Shown here: positions 32,755-44,617 of the stretch, piece by piece
How positions within the stretch are numbered: position 1 is the stretch's first letter
Layout: each line of letters opens with the position of its first letter
Made by a program: the position numbers and the translations under genes
The notes under the pieces: model-generated
What the model was told of the DNA's origin: nothing
The model's database searches: none
The model's input: only the letters and a program-made list of their open reading frames with translations
Origin: Curvularia sp. ZM96
Taxonomy: Eukaryota > Ascomycota > Dothideomycetes > Pleosporales > Pleosporaceae
DNA length: 64,000 nucleotides
NCBI GenBank assembly: GCA_022457065.1
Contig: JAJGBQ010000006.1
Span: forward strand, 1,674,001-1,738,000
Reading direction: 5' to 3'

Positions 32755-34893
32755 CGATTATTGCTGGGATGGGACGAGAAGTTGTACGGAATGGGGTCTG
32801 GCACTCTGCCGATGGCTTCTTAAACATCGACCTGGCTCCTCTCGACTTGGCTCATGGTACGGCGTTGGCGGTTTTTAGTGAACTGGTGGTGATGCTCACG
32901 CAGCGGAGTAGTAAGAGCGACGCAGCGGTGTGGCCTTTGGCATTTATTTCCACCCCCGTTCGAAAATAGCGTTGGATACGACAAGTTGTCCGCTGGATCG
33001 GCTGCATCTTCTCAGACTCTGTGCTCCCTGGTGGTGGCTCTACGAGACGTGGAAGGACATGGCTGGATCATGTTGATGAACATTCGTGGTGGTTGAAGGC
33101 GGTGGAGACGATCCAAAGTGCGGGGAAGGCATCACGAACACTGCCAATGGCACTCACGAGGGATATATAACGAGAGACGTTCAACTGAGATGTCACGAAG
33201 TCGTAGAAAGGTGAGGGGATAGGGCTTGGCGTGTGGAGGAGAGCCAATCAGAGGCTGTTGTGAGGTAATAGTAACCAGGTTGCTCCTTCTTTTGGGGAAG
33301 GACGCGGTAGCTTTCCATGAGAAATGAGGCCGGAGACCTTGGACATGACCTAATGCAGTAATGACACGACTACGTGAGTGCTGTTCACATGTGGGGTTGG
33401 CATGGCTCTCTCGATATTGTCATGTGTGGTGTTTGTTGTCAGGTGTAGATCAGCGATACGTATTCGGAGATTTTTACACGTGACTTGCAGGTATAGTGGT
33501 AACTAACAGCACGCCAAGTAAGAGTAGCCCATGGTGGACAAGAAGCCGTTGGACATAGTGGCCTTGTTCTCTCCCAACAACAGCGTGTCGCATCTTGCGG
33601 CCAATCTTGTTTTGCGTGTTGCAATCAGCCTGTAAGCAGAGCAGGGTACGGACTATGCGCGTGCGGTATCTGTCGTACGTGCTTACTTGGTCTGTTGCAG
33701 CGAAGAGGTAATGCGTTCCTTAGCTATAAATTCTCCGCGCGAACCAATAAACAAACGACAGAAAAATGGTCTCCGTGGCGATGATACGGTAGTGTGCCTT
33801 GTACCGATTGGGACGAGTCTCTTGAACACGCATGCAAAAGCGAGCCCCTGAGATTAGCGAGCGCGATTCGGTATATGGCAATGACTCGGCTATAAGCCCG
33901 CGACCACGTCTCTGGGTCATATCAGTCGTGTTGTCGAGGCAGCAGGACAGGTCAACGCGGTTCCGCAGCGAGCATGCTGTTGGAGTGCGGAAAGCTGCAG
34001 GCACAGCAGCGGACGTGGAAATTTGCAGGATGGTGCGACACACCCACATGGGCACCTGGATATGTACGGAGTACATACAGCCGGGTCTGACACGGTGTTG
34101 CGGCTGTACCACGGTGTCGCAGAACAGGTGCCTCTCCACTAAGGCGGCCTGGAGAGATGGGTATTGGCGGCGACAGTCCAGAGAGATAGTGCGGATGGCA
34201 ATGGTACAGCAATAAAGTATGAATGCCATAGTCATCTGAAGAGACCAGCTCTAGCTCTTCGCAACAAGCTCACACGTGAAATCCGATTCGGCTAGCGTAC
34301 CAGGCAGGGATAGGGAAGCGTTCGCCGTATGCAGGCTGTTAACAACGGGAACATTGCGCCATTCGCAGTGGCAACCGCACACAGAGGACAGAGCTGTACA
34401 GTCGACGCAGCCTTTCTGCCTGGGAGCGAGGCTGAGGCCACGATTCAGGGCGTTGAAGCTAAGTTTATTGACGAGAATCGCACATGTGGTTCGCTACCAC
34501 TGCTCCCGGTATGGCTCCAGGCCTAGTGAACAACACGATCGCCGTCCAGGATCCCTACCGCAAGCCGTAACAAGCCCCCGACTAGAACCTCTATCTGATA
34601 CTCGCCCAATCTCCCCTCCTTTCCAACCCTTCCTCCCCTCTGCATCCTGCCAAACGCCCCCCAAGCATTGACGAGGGCTTGCCTTGCGCCATGAGCCATT
34701 GACGGACCCTTTTTGCTTTCTTATACGTCCAAGCTGTAGTCTCTCCTTAGCGTTTCCCACGCCCCCGACCAATCCGCGCCGCCTGCAGGGTCGGCAACAT
34801 CTTCCCCTAGGGTCCATCTCGCCCATTGCCCGACGTACTGGCAACCTTTCTTTTGTGTTTCGCGACCGCAGGCTGTACAAGCCCTCCTGCGCC
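32755..34893. other. 2.1-kb region without recognised gene
   Basis: Scattered short frames only; the 171-codon minus-strand frame at 33720-34235 has no motif. The last 300 bases are C/T-rich on the plus strand and are probably promoter and leader of the gene at 34894. Confidence 0.45.
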
Positions 34894-37800
34894 ATGCATC
34901 GCCATACAATGTCCGAGACGGCCATCATGCCGTCGTCGCGTTCGAGCAGAACCCCCAGCTTCAGCAGCGAACGATCTCCTTCCCTCGCCGGCTCCGTCAC
35001 CTTCCAGATGCCCACCACCGTTCGACCCCCGCCCGCCTACATTGCTGCTTCCGTAGCATCGCAGACCGTCACCGACCATCACAATGCTCAGCTGCGCGAC
35101 GACGACGATGCCGACAGCGACGAGCTGCAGAACGCCGTCTTCTCCGAACAGGCATTGGCCCTCCTCAATGCCTTTCTCGACCACCTCCTCTTCGCTTTTC
35201 TCTCGTCGGCCAAATCGCCCGCTTTGACAGCCATTCGCCCGGCTATACAGGAAGTGCTCAAGCCGCGGCTTGCCCGCGACGCCATGGAAGCGGCGGATGA
35301 AGAGCTCCAGGGCTTGCTAGCTGGCGAGGACGACGATGAGTTCCCTGCGCAAGATGGCAAGGCTATTGGCGCATGGGACGTTGAGAAGATGTGGAAGCGC
35401 ACCCGCTTACGCATCATGGTTTACACGCGCCTCGGCGAATTGGAGGACGAGGACGAGGAAAGGTATGTTCAGCAGGAGCGCGGACTCAGCATGGACGATG
35501 ATGAGGATGACGAGGCTGGCCTTGTGTCTTGGGCCTCTGCCATCTTCCTGACTTCGGTCATGGAATTTATCGCCGAACAGCTGATGCTCGTTTCTGGGTC
35601 CGCCGCATTTGCCCGCATGGAGTCGCGAATCAAGAAGCTAGCCCAGCAAATGGAGGAGCACGAAGAACAGCCCGTTATTGAACGGCTGACTATTGAGGAG
35701 CCCGATGTGGAGAAGATCGCTCTCAATGCTGCATTGGGAAGACTCTGGAGAACCTGGAGGAAGCGTGTGCGATCTCCCATGATGCCCCTTACCCCGTTAC
35801 GACGGATGCGGTCTGCTTCGAGTTACTCGAGTCTGCCCATGCGGAAGGCTAGCCGCGATACGATCAATACCATGCACATTGAGCACGAAGTCCTACCTGA
35901 ACATCAGCCCACCGAGACCGAAATTGCAGCCAACATACCCCTTCCAATGGGCGAGAACGATGTCAACGAGATTGAAGTCCCTGGGTTGGCACCTACATAC
36001 GAGGATGAGGATGAGGGTCTGAGCACACAGACTCCTATGCCACAAGCGCAGCGACCTTCTAGCGCCATCATGCTACCTCCGGTGGCTTCAGCCAAGAAGA
36101 ACAAGAGGCCGCGTCCTCTCTCTTTGCCTATTTCCCAACTACCAGCATTCGTCGTTCCCACAAGTCCTGTCGAGACAGATGGGCATTCCTTCCATACTTT
36201 TATTGAAGAGGACGGGGCCGACGACGAGGTATATGAGGTTACGCCTGAGGAGCTGAAATCAGTGACTGAAATCGATGCTTCACGGGCGGCATCCACAGCG
36301 GCTACTGGCATGGGCTTTAGGACGATTACCCCAGAACCCGTCAACGACAACGAGAAGAAGAACCCCGACGGTCTTGACGTGACGAATGACATTAGCCCCA
36401 AGAGTGTCGGAAAGGTCATGAGCTCAAAGAGAATGTCAATAGAAAGACCTGGGCCTCCGGGTTTGGTGCGCACCTTTTCAACTCGCAGTTCCAACCGCAG
36501 CGCGAGCCTGAAGTCGCCTCTGCAAACGCCTGCCGTGACACCCAAGGCGTCTGCCCATGCTGAAGGAAAGTCATATCTCGACGACGATGCATCCGAAGAG
36601 GAGGTCGAAAAGCCGCAGGCAATTGGTGTTGCACGCACAGCGGACAATGCTATCCGATCAACATCTACAACTCCAGAGGGGTCAATCCGTGAGCACGGCT
36701 ATCGTCAAGCCAGAGGAGTGTATGGAGAGGCTCAGCCTCGCAACATGACACCGACTTCAGCGCCGAGCCGCAACAACTCCTCGCCTGACGACAAGTCTAC
36801 GGCATCCGAACGTCCGATGGTCTGGAAGGACAGTGGAAGAAAGCCAATTACCCACGGAGAGGTTACTTCGAGCCCGCCTCAGCACGAGAGCCCTACTAGT
36901 GCTCCACGCAGGCAGGAAGGACTTCGTTCGGCGTCCCTCGGCTCGTCGTTGCCTGCCTTGCAGGAGGTTGAGAGTAACACAGTGCAGCCCATCAAAAAGT
37001 CTGGTTCTGTACGCATGGCCAAATCTGGCTCTCCTTCTGACGGATCAAAGCGCAACTCCGTTTCCGCTACCCAGGATGGCCCTATGCAAGCAACTGACCG
37101 GAGACTACAACGTATTTCGACTGGAGAATCTGTCCCCTCTCAGTACACCTCTTCTGAAAAATCTCCTTCAGACAACACCTCACTGAAGCGAGGCACTTCG
37201 ACCTCTTCTTCTCTCAAGAAACAGGTCGTGTATCCCGTTGTCTCGAGCGGACGCGAATCAGTCTCTAGCCATCGTTCACGAGGCCTGAGTGGCCGCATGT
37301 CAGAGGAAGACCGGGTGCGCGAATTCGATTCGCTGATCAAGGGCCAGGATACGGTAAAGTTTACACTGACACCCCAAAACGTGCGAGATCTTGATGCAAG
37401 TTCCAACTGTTTCTTCATACCTTCAATTTACTAACAGCAAGCAGGAGCTCCCACAACAGCAGAGTGGACCGCCTCGCACATCGTCTTCATCTTCCACAAA
37501 GGCACGCACTCGCTCCAGTGAAGACAAACCTTATGGAAACCTACCCAACACGACAGCACCTAGGGCGAAGTCATCAAATGGTAGCCACCACAAGCCCTCG
37601 CCTAGCCGCAAGGTCGTGACTAGACCGCTTGCAAGAGACCCAAAGATTGAGTCTGAATCAATGCGCGACTTTGCCGACTTCATCCGGTCAACCGGCCCTC
37701 AGCCCGGTCAGGAGAAGCCTGTGCAGCCTTTTGTCAACGTGAGTGGCGGACACACTCCAAAGGCTAACAACGGATCGACATCTTCCCTGGGTCGCAAATT

Positions 37801-38740
37801 GTCCACCAGACGATCGTCTTCTGCGAACGGACCTTCTCCAAAGACACGCGTTAACATGGAGCCACGCAGCCCAGCAGGTCCGAGCCTGGGTAATGGCGAC
37901 TTGATTGACTTTATCCGGCAAGGACCGCCTGATGCTCACAATGGGCAGCCTAGAATCCCTAGGAGTGTAGCCCCTTTCCGTACCACTGTCGATTCGGATC
38001 AGTTCGACACCATGCTGGACGGCCATGGCAATGTTGAGTCTGCATATGGCTCCGCAGCATCGACACTCGAATCCAAGGACAGTGCCCAGACGATCAATTC
38101 CCGAACGGGTCTCATTGCATCCCCTAGTGTTGTGCAGCCAGCTTATTCCAGCACGCCACAGCAGCTGAGTGGCAGCATGTCAGCTTCCAATGCCGAGCCT
38201 CAGGTTACCCGAACTCGGCGCCGCATCAAGGATCCTTATGCAATTGACTTTTCCGATGAGGACGAGGATGAGGATGAGGATGATGATCAGCTGACTGCAC
38301 TCCCGCCATCTAGTGCGCCACAACCGCCCAGACAGGCTCCGGTGCAGCCACCACGCCAGGCCGCACCGAAACAAGAGAGCTTGATGGATTTCCTGAATGG
38401 CATGGAACCCCCATCCGTCAGCAAGCCTCAACCTTTTATGCTCAGTGAGGAGACTATTGCTGCTGCACGTGCGCGTGTAAACGCTTCCAAATCCGCGCCG
38501 CAGAATGGCTACGGGACCATACAGCCAGCTGGTTCTGATACTGCTCGCTCAAACAAACCTCGCTTACAAGCTAGGGCACCCGCGTCGGGAGGCCCAACTG
38601 CACGCACAGGCACCAGCGACTTGGCCGACTTTCTCATGAATTCTGGGCCACCAGAGCCTGTGACGCGTGCGCCGGTCAAGGAAGAGAAGAAGAGCAGGAA
38701 GTTTTGGCGCAGCAAGAAGACTTATGGCGATATGCCGTAA
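34894..38740 (+). CDS. Large acidic/Ser-rich fungal protein with histone-fold-like segment and repeated DFxxF motifs, 1265 aa
   Basis: Two exons, 34894-37395 and 37445-38740. The intron starts with GCAAGT and ends CAG, the only in-phase junction found, so it is a GC-AG intron. Start at 34894 or 34909 (MSETAIM); the frame is open further upstream. Residues about 75-260 contain helices resembling a split histone fold (FSEQALALLNAFLDHLLFAF and AIFLTSVMEFIAEQLMLVSG, the latter like the H2A alpha-2/3 region). The rest is low-complexity with acidic, Ser and Pro runs. The C-terminal third has four copies of a motif like DLxDFLxxxGPP (around 37661, 37895, 38375 and 38615) and ends in a basic FWRSKKTYG segment. 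Similar fungal proteins are often labelled Flo11-like from composition; I see no adhesin features such as a signal peptide. Function unknown. Confidence 0.78.
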
Positions 38741-39188
38741 GGATATATTGATGTGAGCAGATTAGACGACGCACAGCTTGCCTTTTTGGCATAATATTGC
38801 ATCACTCGTTGAACAGATTTACTTTGATTTTGAGGGTTGGGAATAAGGGGACGATTGCGGATTGCTGTTTTTGGAGGGATGATGACTTCTCGATACCCAC
38901 TTTTCTGTATGCCATGTGCTATCTGGAGTTTGAGTTGGTTCAAGGTGATTGACGCGGGTCGAGACTGAGTTTGAATAGACTGCATAGTATTTCCTATTAT
39001 GTGTAATGAAATATTTCGTATCCGGCGTGGACGATTCTTCTCAGCTGCGGATACCAAAGGCTTGAAGTGTTCTCATAGCCGGGAACAGCGTCGTGCATTA
39101 TCTCCGACTTGGCTCGGCGCCTATTTCCCTAGATCCCTAGCTCCATTTAAACCTCAACCAATTTCATGGAAAGCGAACGATTGTAGCA
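38741..39188. other. Intergenic
   Basis: 3' flank of the large acidic gene and promoter of the FAD oxidase gene. No gene is seen. Confidence 0.5.
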
Positions 39189-40734
39189 ATGTCACCATAT
39201 ACATATGATCATTCCCAGGCGAATATCGAGAGTCTCATCGAGCAAGTACAGAAGCACGGGATCAGTTGCACACTCGATGCACGTGAGCGCAACGCCAAAG
39301 CCAACACCAAGCACTCGCCAGCACCGCCTCACGAGACGCCACTAGCCGTGCTCTTCCCTACTTGCACGCAAGATGTGTCAATCATCCTCCAAGCGTGCAA
39401 TGAACGGCGGATCGCAGTGACGTCTTTTTCCGGCGGGACGAGTTTTGGCGGCACACTCACATCGACTCGGAGTGGGATATGCGTTAGTTTTGAACGTATG
39501 CAAGAGATAGTTGCTCTGAATGAAGACGACATGGATGTTGTGGTTCAGCCTGGTTTGGGATGGGTAGAATTGAATGAGCGTTTGAAAGATACGGGGCTAT
39601 TTTTCCCAGTTGATCCTGCGCCTGGGGCGAAGATTGGGGGAATGGTTAGTTTCTCTCTTTACTTTCCTTTTCTCACTTTCTGATTATTGAGACTGGGTGT
39701 ATTTGAATGCTAATAGAACAAAGATAGCCATGTCGTGTTCCGGCACAAACGCATACCGCTACGGCACCATGAAGGAAAATGTTATATCACTCACGTGCGT
39801 CCTAGCCGACGGCCGTATCATCAAAACCCATAAACGACCACGCAAGTCCTCAGCAGGATACGACCTCACGCATCTCATCATCGGCTCCGAAGGCACGCTC
39901 GGTCTCGTAACAGAAGCCGTACTGCGTCTCTCTCCTCTCCCCAAGAACCTGCACGTCGGCCTCGCCACCTTCCCCTCCTTCCAACAAGGCGTCGACGTTG
40001 TCGTAGACCTTCAAAAACAAGGCCACACGCTCGAAGCTCTCGAGCTAGCTGACGGCCCGCAAATGCACTGTGTCAACGTCTCTGGCCTGGCAAAAGCCAC
40101 ATTCCGCGCTACGCCCACCCTCTTTTTCAAAATCGCAAGTCCCTCCGTGCACTTGGTACAAGACCAGCTCCGCATCATGCAGACGCTATGTCGCAGGCAT
40201 GCCGCCCTGGGTGTTGAGATCACACAAGAAGCAGAGCGCGCCAGTGTCATCTGGCAAGCGAGAAAATGCATGGGTCAGGCACTCCTCTCCATGAAAAAGA
40301 ACCCATCAGATCTCTTCTTGCATTCAGACTGCGCCGTCCCGCTTTCCAACCTCCCTGCCTTGGTCCAAGGGACACAAAATCTTATTTCCAAAGCTGCTGC
40401 CGCGACGGGAAATCAAGAGCGCTGGTTCTGCGCTAATGTCGGACATGTGGGGGATGGGAATGTGCATTCTGCAATCGTCTGCCCAGAATCTGACCACGCG
40501 GCTGCGGAGGCGGTGCTGAGAGAAGTGGCTAGACTAGCGCTGGGATTGGAGGGAACAGTCACGGGGGAGCATGGAGTAGGACTGGAGTTGAGGGATGCAC
40601 TGGAGGAAGAGGTAGGGACGGCGGGGGTGCAGGGGATGAGGGAGATTAAGCGGGCGTGGGATCAGAGGGGGATATTGAATCCGGATAAGGTGTTTAGACT
40701 TGAGGGGGGGAGGACGAAGATGGAGAGACTTTGA
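39189..40734 (+). CDS. FAD-linked D-lactate dehydrogenase-type oxidase, 488 aa
   Basis: Two exons, 39189-39644 and 39724-40734. The in-phase acceptor is AAAG, less common than YAG, but the join restores GAKIGGMIAMSCSGTNAYRY, the conserved segment of the family. The FAD-binding (PCMH-type) domain shows SFSGGTSFGGT and VVVQPGLGWVELN; the C-terminal domain shows HVGDGNVH and TGEHGVGLE, the usual metal/substrate residues, and ends RGILNPDKV. Such enzymes oxidise D-lactate or D-2-hydroxyacids and pass electrons to cytochrome c or quinone. Yeast Dld1 is 587 aa with a mitochondrial presequence; this protein is about 100 residues shorter and begins MSPYTYDH without an evident presequence. It may be cytosolic or have an unseen upstream exon. 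Confidence 0.88.
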
Positions 40735-41182
40735 TGGCTTCGTAGGTACGTTTGGAGAAACAGATTACTTTTGCAAGCTTGAGTTCTGCTCTCGTATCAT
40801 AGCATTTGTATACATTTGGGATGTTGATCGAGATTGCTCTATGGAATCACGTCACTAGAGCAGAAATATACCCATGACCTCTCATATATACAGTAAAAAG
40901 TCTCCTTTAGTAATATGAGAACCATTTCCTTGGGCTTTTAGCTGTAACTTGTCGTTGCCTCTCCGTCAACGGCATTAGTTGGACCAGAACAGACCTCACA
41001 ATACAAATACAGCCAGCCACCGAATCCGACAAAACAAAACAGAATTACTAGGCGGTTTTTATCCTACTGGTTTAGTCAATGAGACGCTTAGACTAAAGAC
41101 CTCGGTCCACATCCGCCAAGTGGAGAGCACGTGACCTGCGCAAAAATCCACCAAAGTGCTCCACCAAAAATCATCCACCGAC
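40735..41182. other. Intergenic
   Basis: 3' flank of the FAD oxidase gene and downstream flank of the 5S gene. No protein gene is seen. Confidence 0.5.
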
Positions 41183-41188
41183 AAAAAA
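41183..41188 (-). terminator. Pol III T-run terminator of the 5S gene
   Basis: On the minus strand the 5S sequence runs directly into a T7 tract (41189-41183), the standard RNA polymerase III stop. Confidence 0.8.
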
Positions 41189-41308
41189 ACATACGACAGC
41201 GGGGATTCGCCAGTGGTCACCCACCTGACTACTAGTCCGCCGGTCTTCAGCTTAAGTACCGGAGATCGAACGGGATCCGCTGAGTGTCTGAAGCCTATGG
41301 TCGTATGT
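41189..41308 (-). rRNA. 5S ribosomal RNA, 120 nt
   Basis: Read on the minus strand the 120-nt sequence starts ACATACGACCATAGGC and ends GCTGTCGTATGT. The 5' ACATACGAC and 3' GTCGTATGT ends pair perfectly, forming helix I. Internal landmarks are the GGATCCCGTTCGATCTCC segment, TTAAGC, the AGTAGT loop and GGGTGACCACTGGCGAATCCC, all characteristic of fungal 5S. A T tract follows. The gene stands alone, as expected for Pezizomycotina, where 5S genes are dispersed rather than in rDNA arrays. Both conserved ends and the stem are intact, so it is probably functional. A spurious protein frame overlaps it and should be ignored. Confidence 0.96.
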
Positions 41309-42186
41309 ATCAACCATTGAAGCTTGGGACCTTATGATCGCCTCATTTTTTGGCGGAATTAGGGCCTGGGATTGAAAAATAAGCTACAAAACGGCTCTAA
41401 TGCTCTCTAAAGGACTCTAGGGCTGCGTTGTGGGCGTTTTATAGGTGGACTTTGCGCACTTTGAATGTGGAACAGTGGAATATTTCACTCCTGCTAACTA
41501 ATAAATGGGACCACCAACGTTGGATTTCTAGTAGCCATTCAAGATTTTAGAAGAGCATGGTAGCTTATGTTTCAAAACATCAACTCCAGCAACTACATTC
41601 TGCGTATAATAGGCACTACAATGGACAATAAAGCTAGGGAATTTCTAGCTAATATGGAAGGCGGAATCGTGCCAGTGTCATGTCACGATAATATCTTGCG
41701 GATCGCATATATTTATATCGATCCCTTCACCCGGGTAGTGACTAACTACTGGCATACCCTACTGGTAGATATAGTCGACCATAGTGTGGCACCTACTGTT
41801 AGCAGCGCTGCTAAGAGCTCGCGAGCTTAAGAGTAAGGCTTTTTAAGCGATAGTTTCTTATCTTGTAGGAGTTAGTATATAATTAAAATCTAAAATATAT
41901 GTTTAGACAAAGACTAGTTATACGAGTTTTAGATAATTCTATATAAGTAATGAATACTACTATATTCTCAAAGTCGTGCGTCTATCTTCTACTTTCGGAA
42001 ATAGATCACGCCGCTGCGCGAGTTAAGCCTAGTTTACTCATTTGTCAGCGATCGGGCTCGATAGACTTCCGCGGAGGCTCTGGCAACCCTTTCAATCTGA
42101 AGTCGGCTATTAAGTGTATACTTATCATCTGTTGTTCAACAAGGCCTAATTGCTTCTCATTCAACTTAGTCGTTATTCTTAAAGCC
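41309..42186. other. AT-rich intergenic, upstream of Zn2Cys6 gene
   Basis: Upstream of the 5S gene and promoter of the Zn2Cys6 regulator. From about 41840 to 41960 it is very AT- and TpA-rich, suggesting a decayed repeat. An 87-codon frame at 41567-41830 carries a fragment (FLANMEGG, ILRIAYIYID) that may be a gene relic. Confidence 0.4.
42068..42075. promoter_or_regulatory. TCCGCGGA palindrome, 112 bp upstream of the Zn2Cys6 gene
   Basis: Exact TCCGCGGA, a CCG/CGG palindrome of the kind bound by Zn2Cys6 regulators (same core as the yeast PDRE). It is one of five exact copies, all between 42 and 50.8 kb. Autoregulation is possible. Confidence 0.45.
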
Positions 42187-44092
42187 ATGATGGATGGTTC
42201 AAAGACGCCCAGGAAGGTATATATGCTGCTATTTTACTTGATCACCAAATGCTTGCGGTCAGTCAGCTGACTCTGGAAATGCGAAGACCTGTGATTTCTG
42301 TTATCAGCGGAAAATCAAATGCGACAGAGCGAGACCTCGTTGCTCACACTGCATCACGTATGCGATGGATTGCACCTATGCGGCACCCAGTCGCAAGTCT
42401 AGACCGAAAAAGCAACAGAACCGCGCAAAGACCGATGCTACCACCGACCACACCCAAGATCGATTACGTAGCCTAGAGGGTTTGGTGGAACAGCTATGTG
42501 AGGCTGCAGAAGCTGCTCAACAGCACAAAGAGCCTCTGGACCAGATCCAATTGCAGCAGCAAGAAGAGAATCTAATCTATACCGCATCGCAGACAATTTC
42601 AGCTTCAAGCGACAGCAGATTTACGGTTCAGAATCAACGGCATAACATGTCGATGGCTCTTCCTTCTCTAGAGCATGTGCTGCCTATCGTCAAGGTCTTT
42701 CTCAAGAGTTTCAACGCGGTGCTACCACTGTTTCATGATGATACTCTTCTGCATTTGATTCAAAGCTTTTACGACGTCCCATATCCACGACGCGATCCAG
42801 TAGAATGGGCCGCGATCAACGTAGTTCTGGCTCTCGCATACCGCAACGATCTGGTGAGCGGTAGCAATACCGAACTCTCGATCGAGTATCTCAACAGAGC
42901 GGAGTCAGTACTCTCTTCCATCATGCTGGGAGATACTCAACTGCTCAATATTCAAGTACTAGTGGGGATGGTGTTATTACTGCAAGCCTCGCCCGATCTC
43001 ACCGCTTCACTAATCCTGATTGCTACAACGATGCGTCTCGCCCACAAAATTGGCCTACATGACCGCACTGCCTCAGCACATTTGGGCGCTGTCGATGCGA
43101 GACAGCGTGCATGCGTCTTCTGGATGGCATATATTCTCGACAAAGACTTAAGCATGCGCTCAAAACAGCCGTCAATCCAGCTTGACGACGACGTCGATCT
43201 TGAACTACCTTCGCCTGAGGCCTTTCAATACCAAGTGAACAATGGGTGTATCGCTGACACCAACGTCTGCTCAGGTATCATCGTCACCACAGATGGGACC
43301 GCGGAGATGAACTACTTCGTGACTCGCATCCAGCTAGCCGTCATTGAAGGCGGCGTGTATGACTATCTGTACTCCACGCGCTCCCAGAAACGTAGCATTG
43401 AGGAGCGATCCCATGCGCTGGGGACCATAGCTTGCGCTCTTGAGACGTGGAAAGCATCTATTCCGTTTGAGTTCAATGCCTCCATGGCCCCGGTCACGGT
43501 ATCTCCTACCGTGCTTCAACTGCTTGCAGTGTTGCATTCTACCAGTCTAACGTGCACAACTCTTCTATATCAGGCAAATGCCTGGAACACCCACTGGATG
43601 GATGGTATACGCAAGTACATGATAGATGGCATCTCGCCGACACTGCCACCTCAATGGGAAGCAGTGGTGGATGAGGCGCGACAATTAATGGTTTTGCTTG
43701 AGGCTTTACCCCAACAGAATCGATGGAACTTCTGGTAAGTACCCGTATTAGTATTGCTATGTCATATTAATATTATACGATTTTCCTGGATGATTCATAC
43801 CGATAACTACTTGATGACGCTAATAACTAGTAATAGGACGACAGGTTGCTCTCAGATGACAGCCATGTTGCTGTTGACTTTCAACAGCATGCAAAGACCG
43901 CAACACGATCAACTGCTTTTGGATGATCGACTGGTGGATAGAGGTTTGCAAATGCTTGATCGAATTATGGAGGAGATTCAAAGTGAAATAGTGCACTCCT
44001 TTTGCAAAACCTGCACTGAGTTGCACCAGAACGCTCAGCAGAGACGTGCTGAAGCCAGGGTGATGGCCAACAGTCTCAATCTGTCTGCGTAG
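42187..44092 (+). CDS. Zn2Cys6 transcription factor with fungal-specific regulatory domain, 585 aa
   Basis: Three exons, 42187-42216, 42263-43734 and 43837-44092, joined in phase. The zinc cluster starts right after the first intron: CDFCYQRKIKCDRARPRCSH continuing to CITYAMDC, with perfect C-x2-C-x6-C-x6-C-x2-C-x6-C spacing. A basic linker (SRKSRPKKQQ) and a short Gln-rich coiled coil (about 70-110) follow. The fungal_trans-type middle homology region spans about 150-430, with LAHKIGLHDR and RQRACVFWMAYILDKDLSMR. These regulators bind CGG half-sites as dimers. A TCCGCGGA palindrome lies 112 bp upstream of its own start and two more precede the adjacent SDR gene, so it may regulate itself and its neighbour (inference). 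If translation began within exon 2, the zinc cluster would be lost. Confidence 0.9.
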
Positions 44093-44309
44093 ATCATAAT
44101 CCCGTGATGTATTCTGTGGGAGATGGGGATTGAGATAGGCTTCAAAATACGTGCACTACACGCGGATCATTTTGATGAAAGTCGTAGGTTCAAGCTCTCC
44201 ATGACACTGGGATGAAAATCTCAATTAAATAGTATAATTCCGATTATTCACCTGAAAACAGGATTCTCAAAACAGAGCTATACACGAACCTGCGACTGAC
44301 TAATTAAGG

Positions 44310-44319
44310 TTCCGCGGAA
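44310..44319. promoter_or_regulatory. TTCCGCGGAA palindrome in SDR promoter
   Basis: Perfect 10-bp palindrome about 300 bp upstream of the SDR start, downstream of the Zn2Cys6 gene. A candidate target of that regulator. Confidence 0.5.
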
Positions 44320-44407
44320 GGTCTTAGGATATCAATCAATGTGGGCTGACAAATTATATCTGCGGTTCCTTTACAGCGAGTCGGTAATGCCCATTTATAA
44401 GCGTATC

Positions 44408-44417
44408 TTCCGCGGAA
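44408..44417. promoter_or_regulatory. Second TTCCGCGGAA palindrome in SDR promoter
   Basis: Second identical 10-mer, about 200 bp upstream of the SDR start and 98 bp from the first. Duplication of a perfect palindrome in one promoter strengthens the case for a real operator. Confidence 0.52.
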
Positions 44418-44617
44418 CTGATATCCCACATGAGAGGGTTGGGTTTGCTCAAGACAGGTATATAAGTTGTTAAAGGCCGTCTTTGAAAGAAAAATCTTGT
44501 AGTTGATAAGATTGTACGACTCCCAACTTATGCCTTGACCAGATTTCCGACAGGCTCTTGTGATTACAGGCGTATTCATTCCCGGCTTCGTAAAGATCGT
44601 TCACTTGAATTCACGAA

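Larger units (their letters stand above)
44093..44617. other. Intergenic, promoter of the SDR gene
   Basis: AT-rich; contains two TTCCGCGGAA sites annotated separately. No gene is seen. Confidence 0.5.

Noticed and set aside
33720..34235. 171-codon minus-strand frame
   Set aside because: Overlaps an equally long plus-strand frame, and its composition looks random. No domain.
41059..41313. 84-codon minus-strand frame
   Set aside because: It is the 5S rRNA sequence read as protein.
41567..41830. 87-codon frame with FLANMEGG and ILRIAYIYID
   Set aside because: Faintly reminiscent of an uncharacterised fungal segment, but too short, in AT-rich debris, with no joinable exon.
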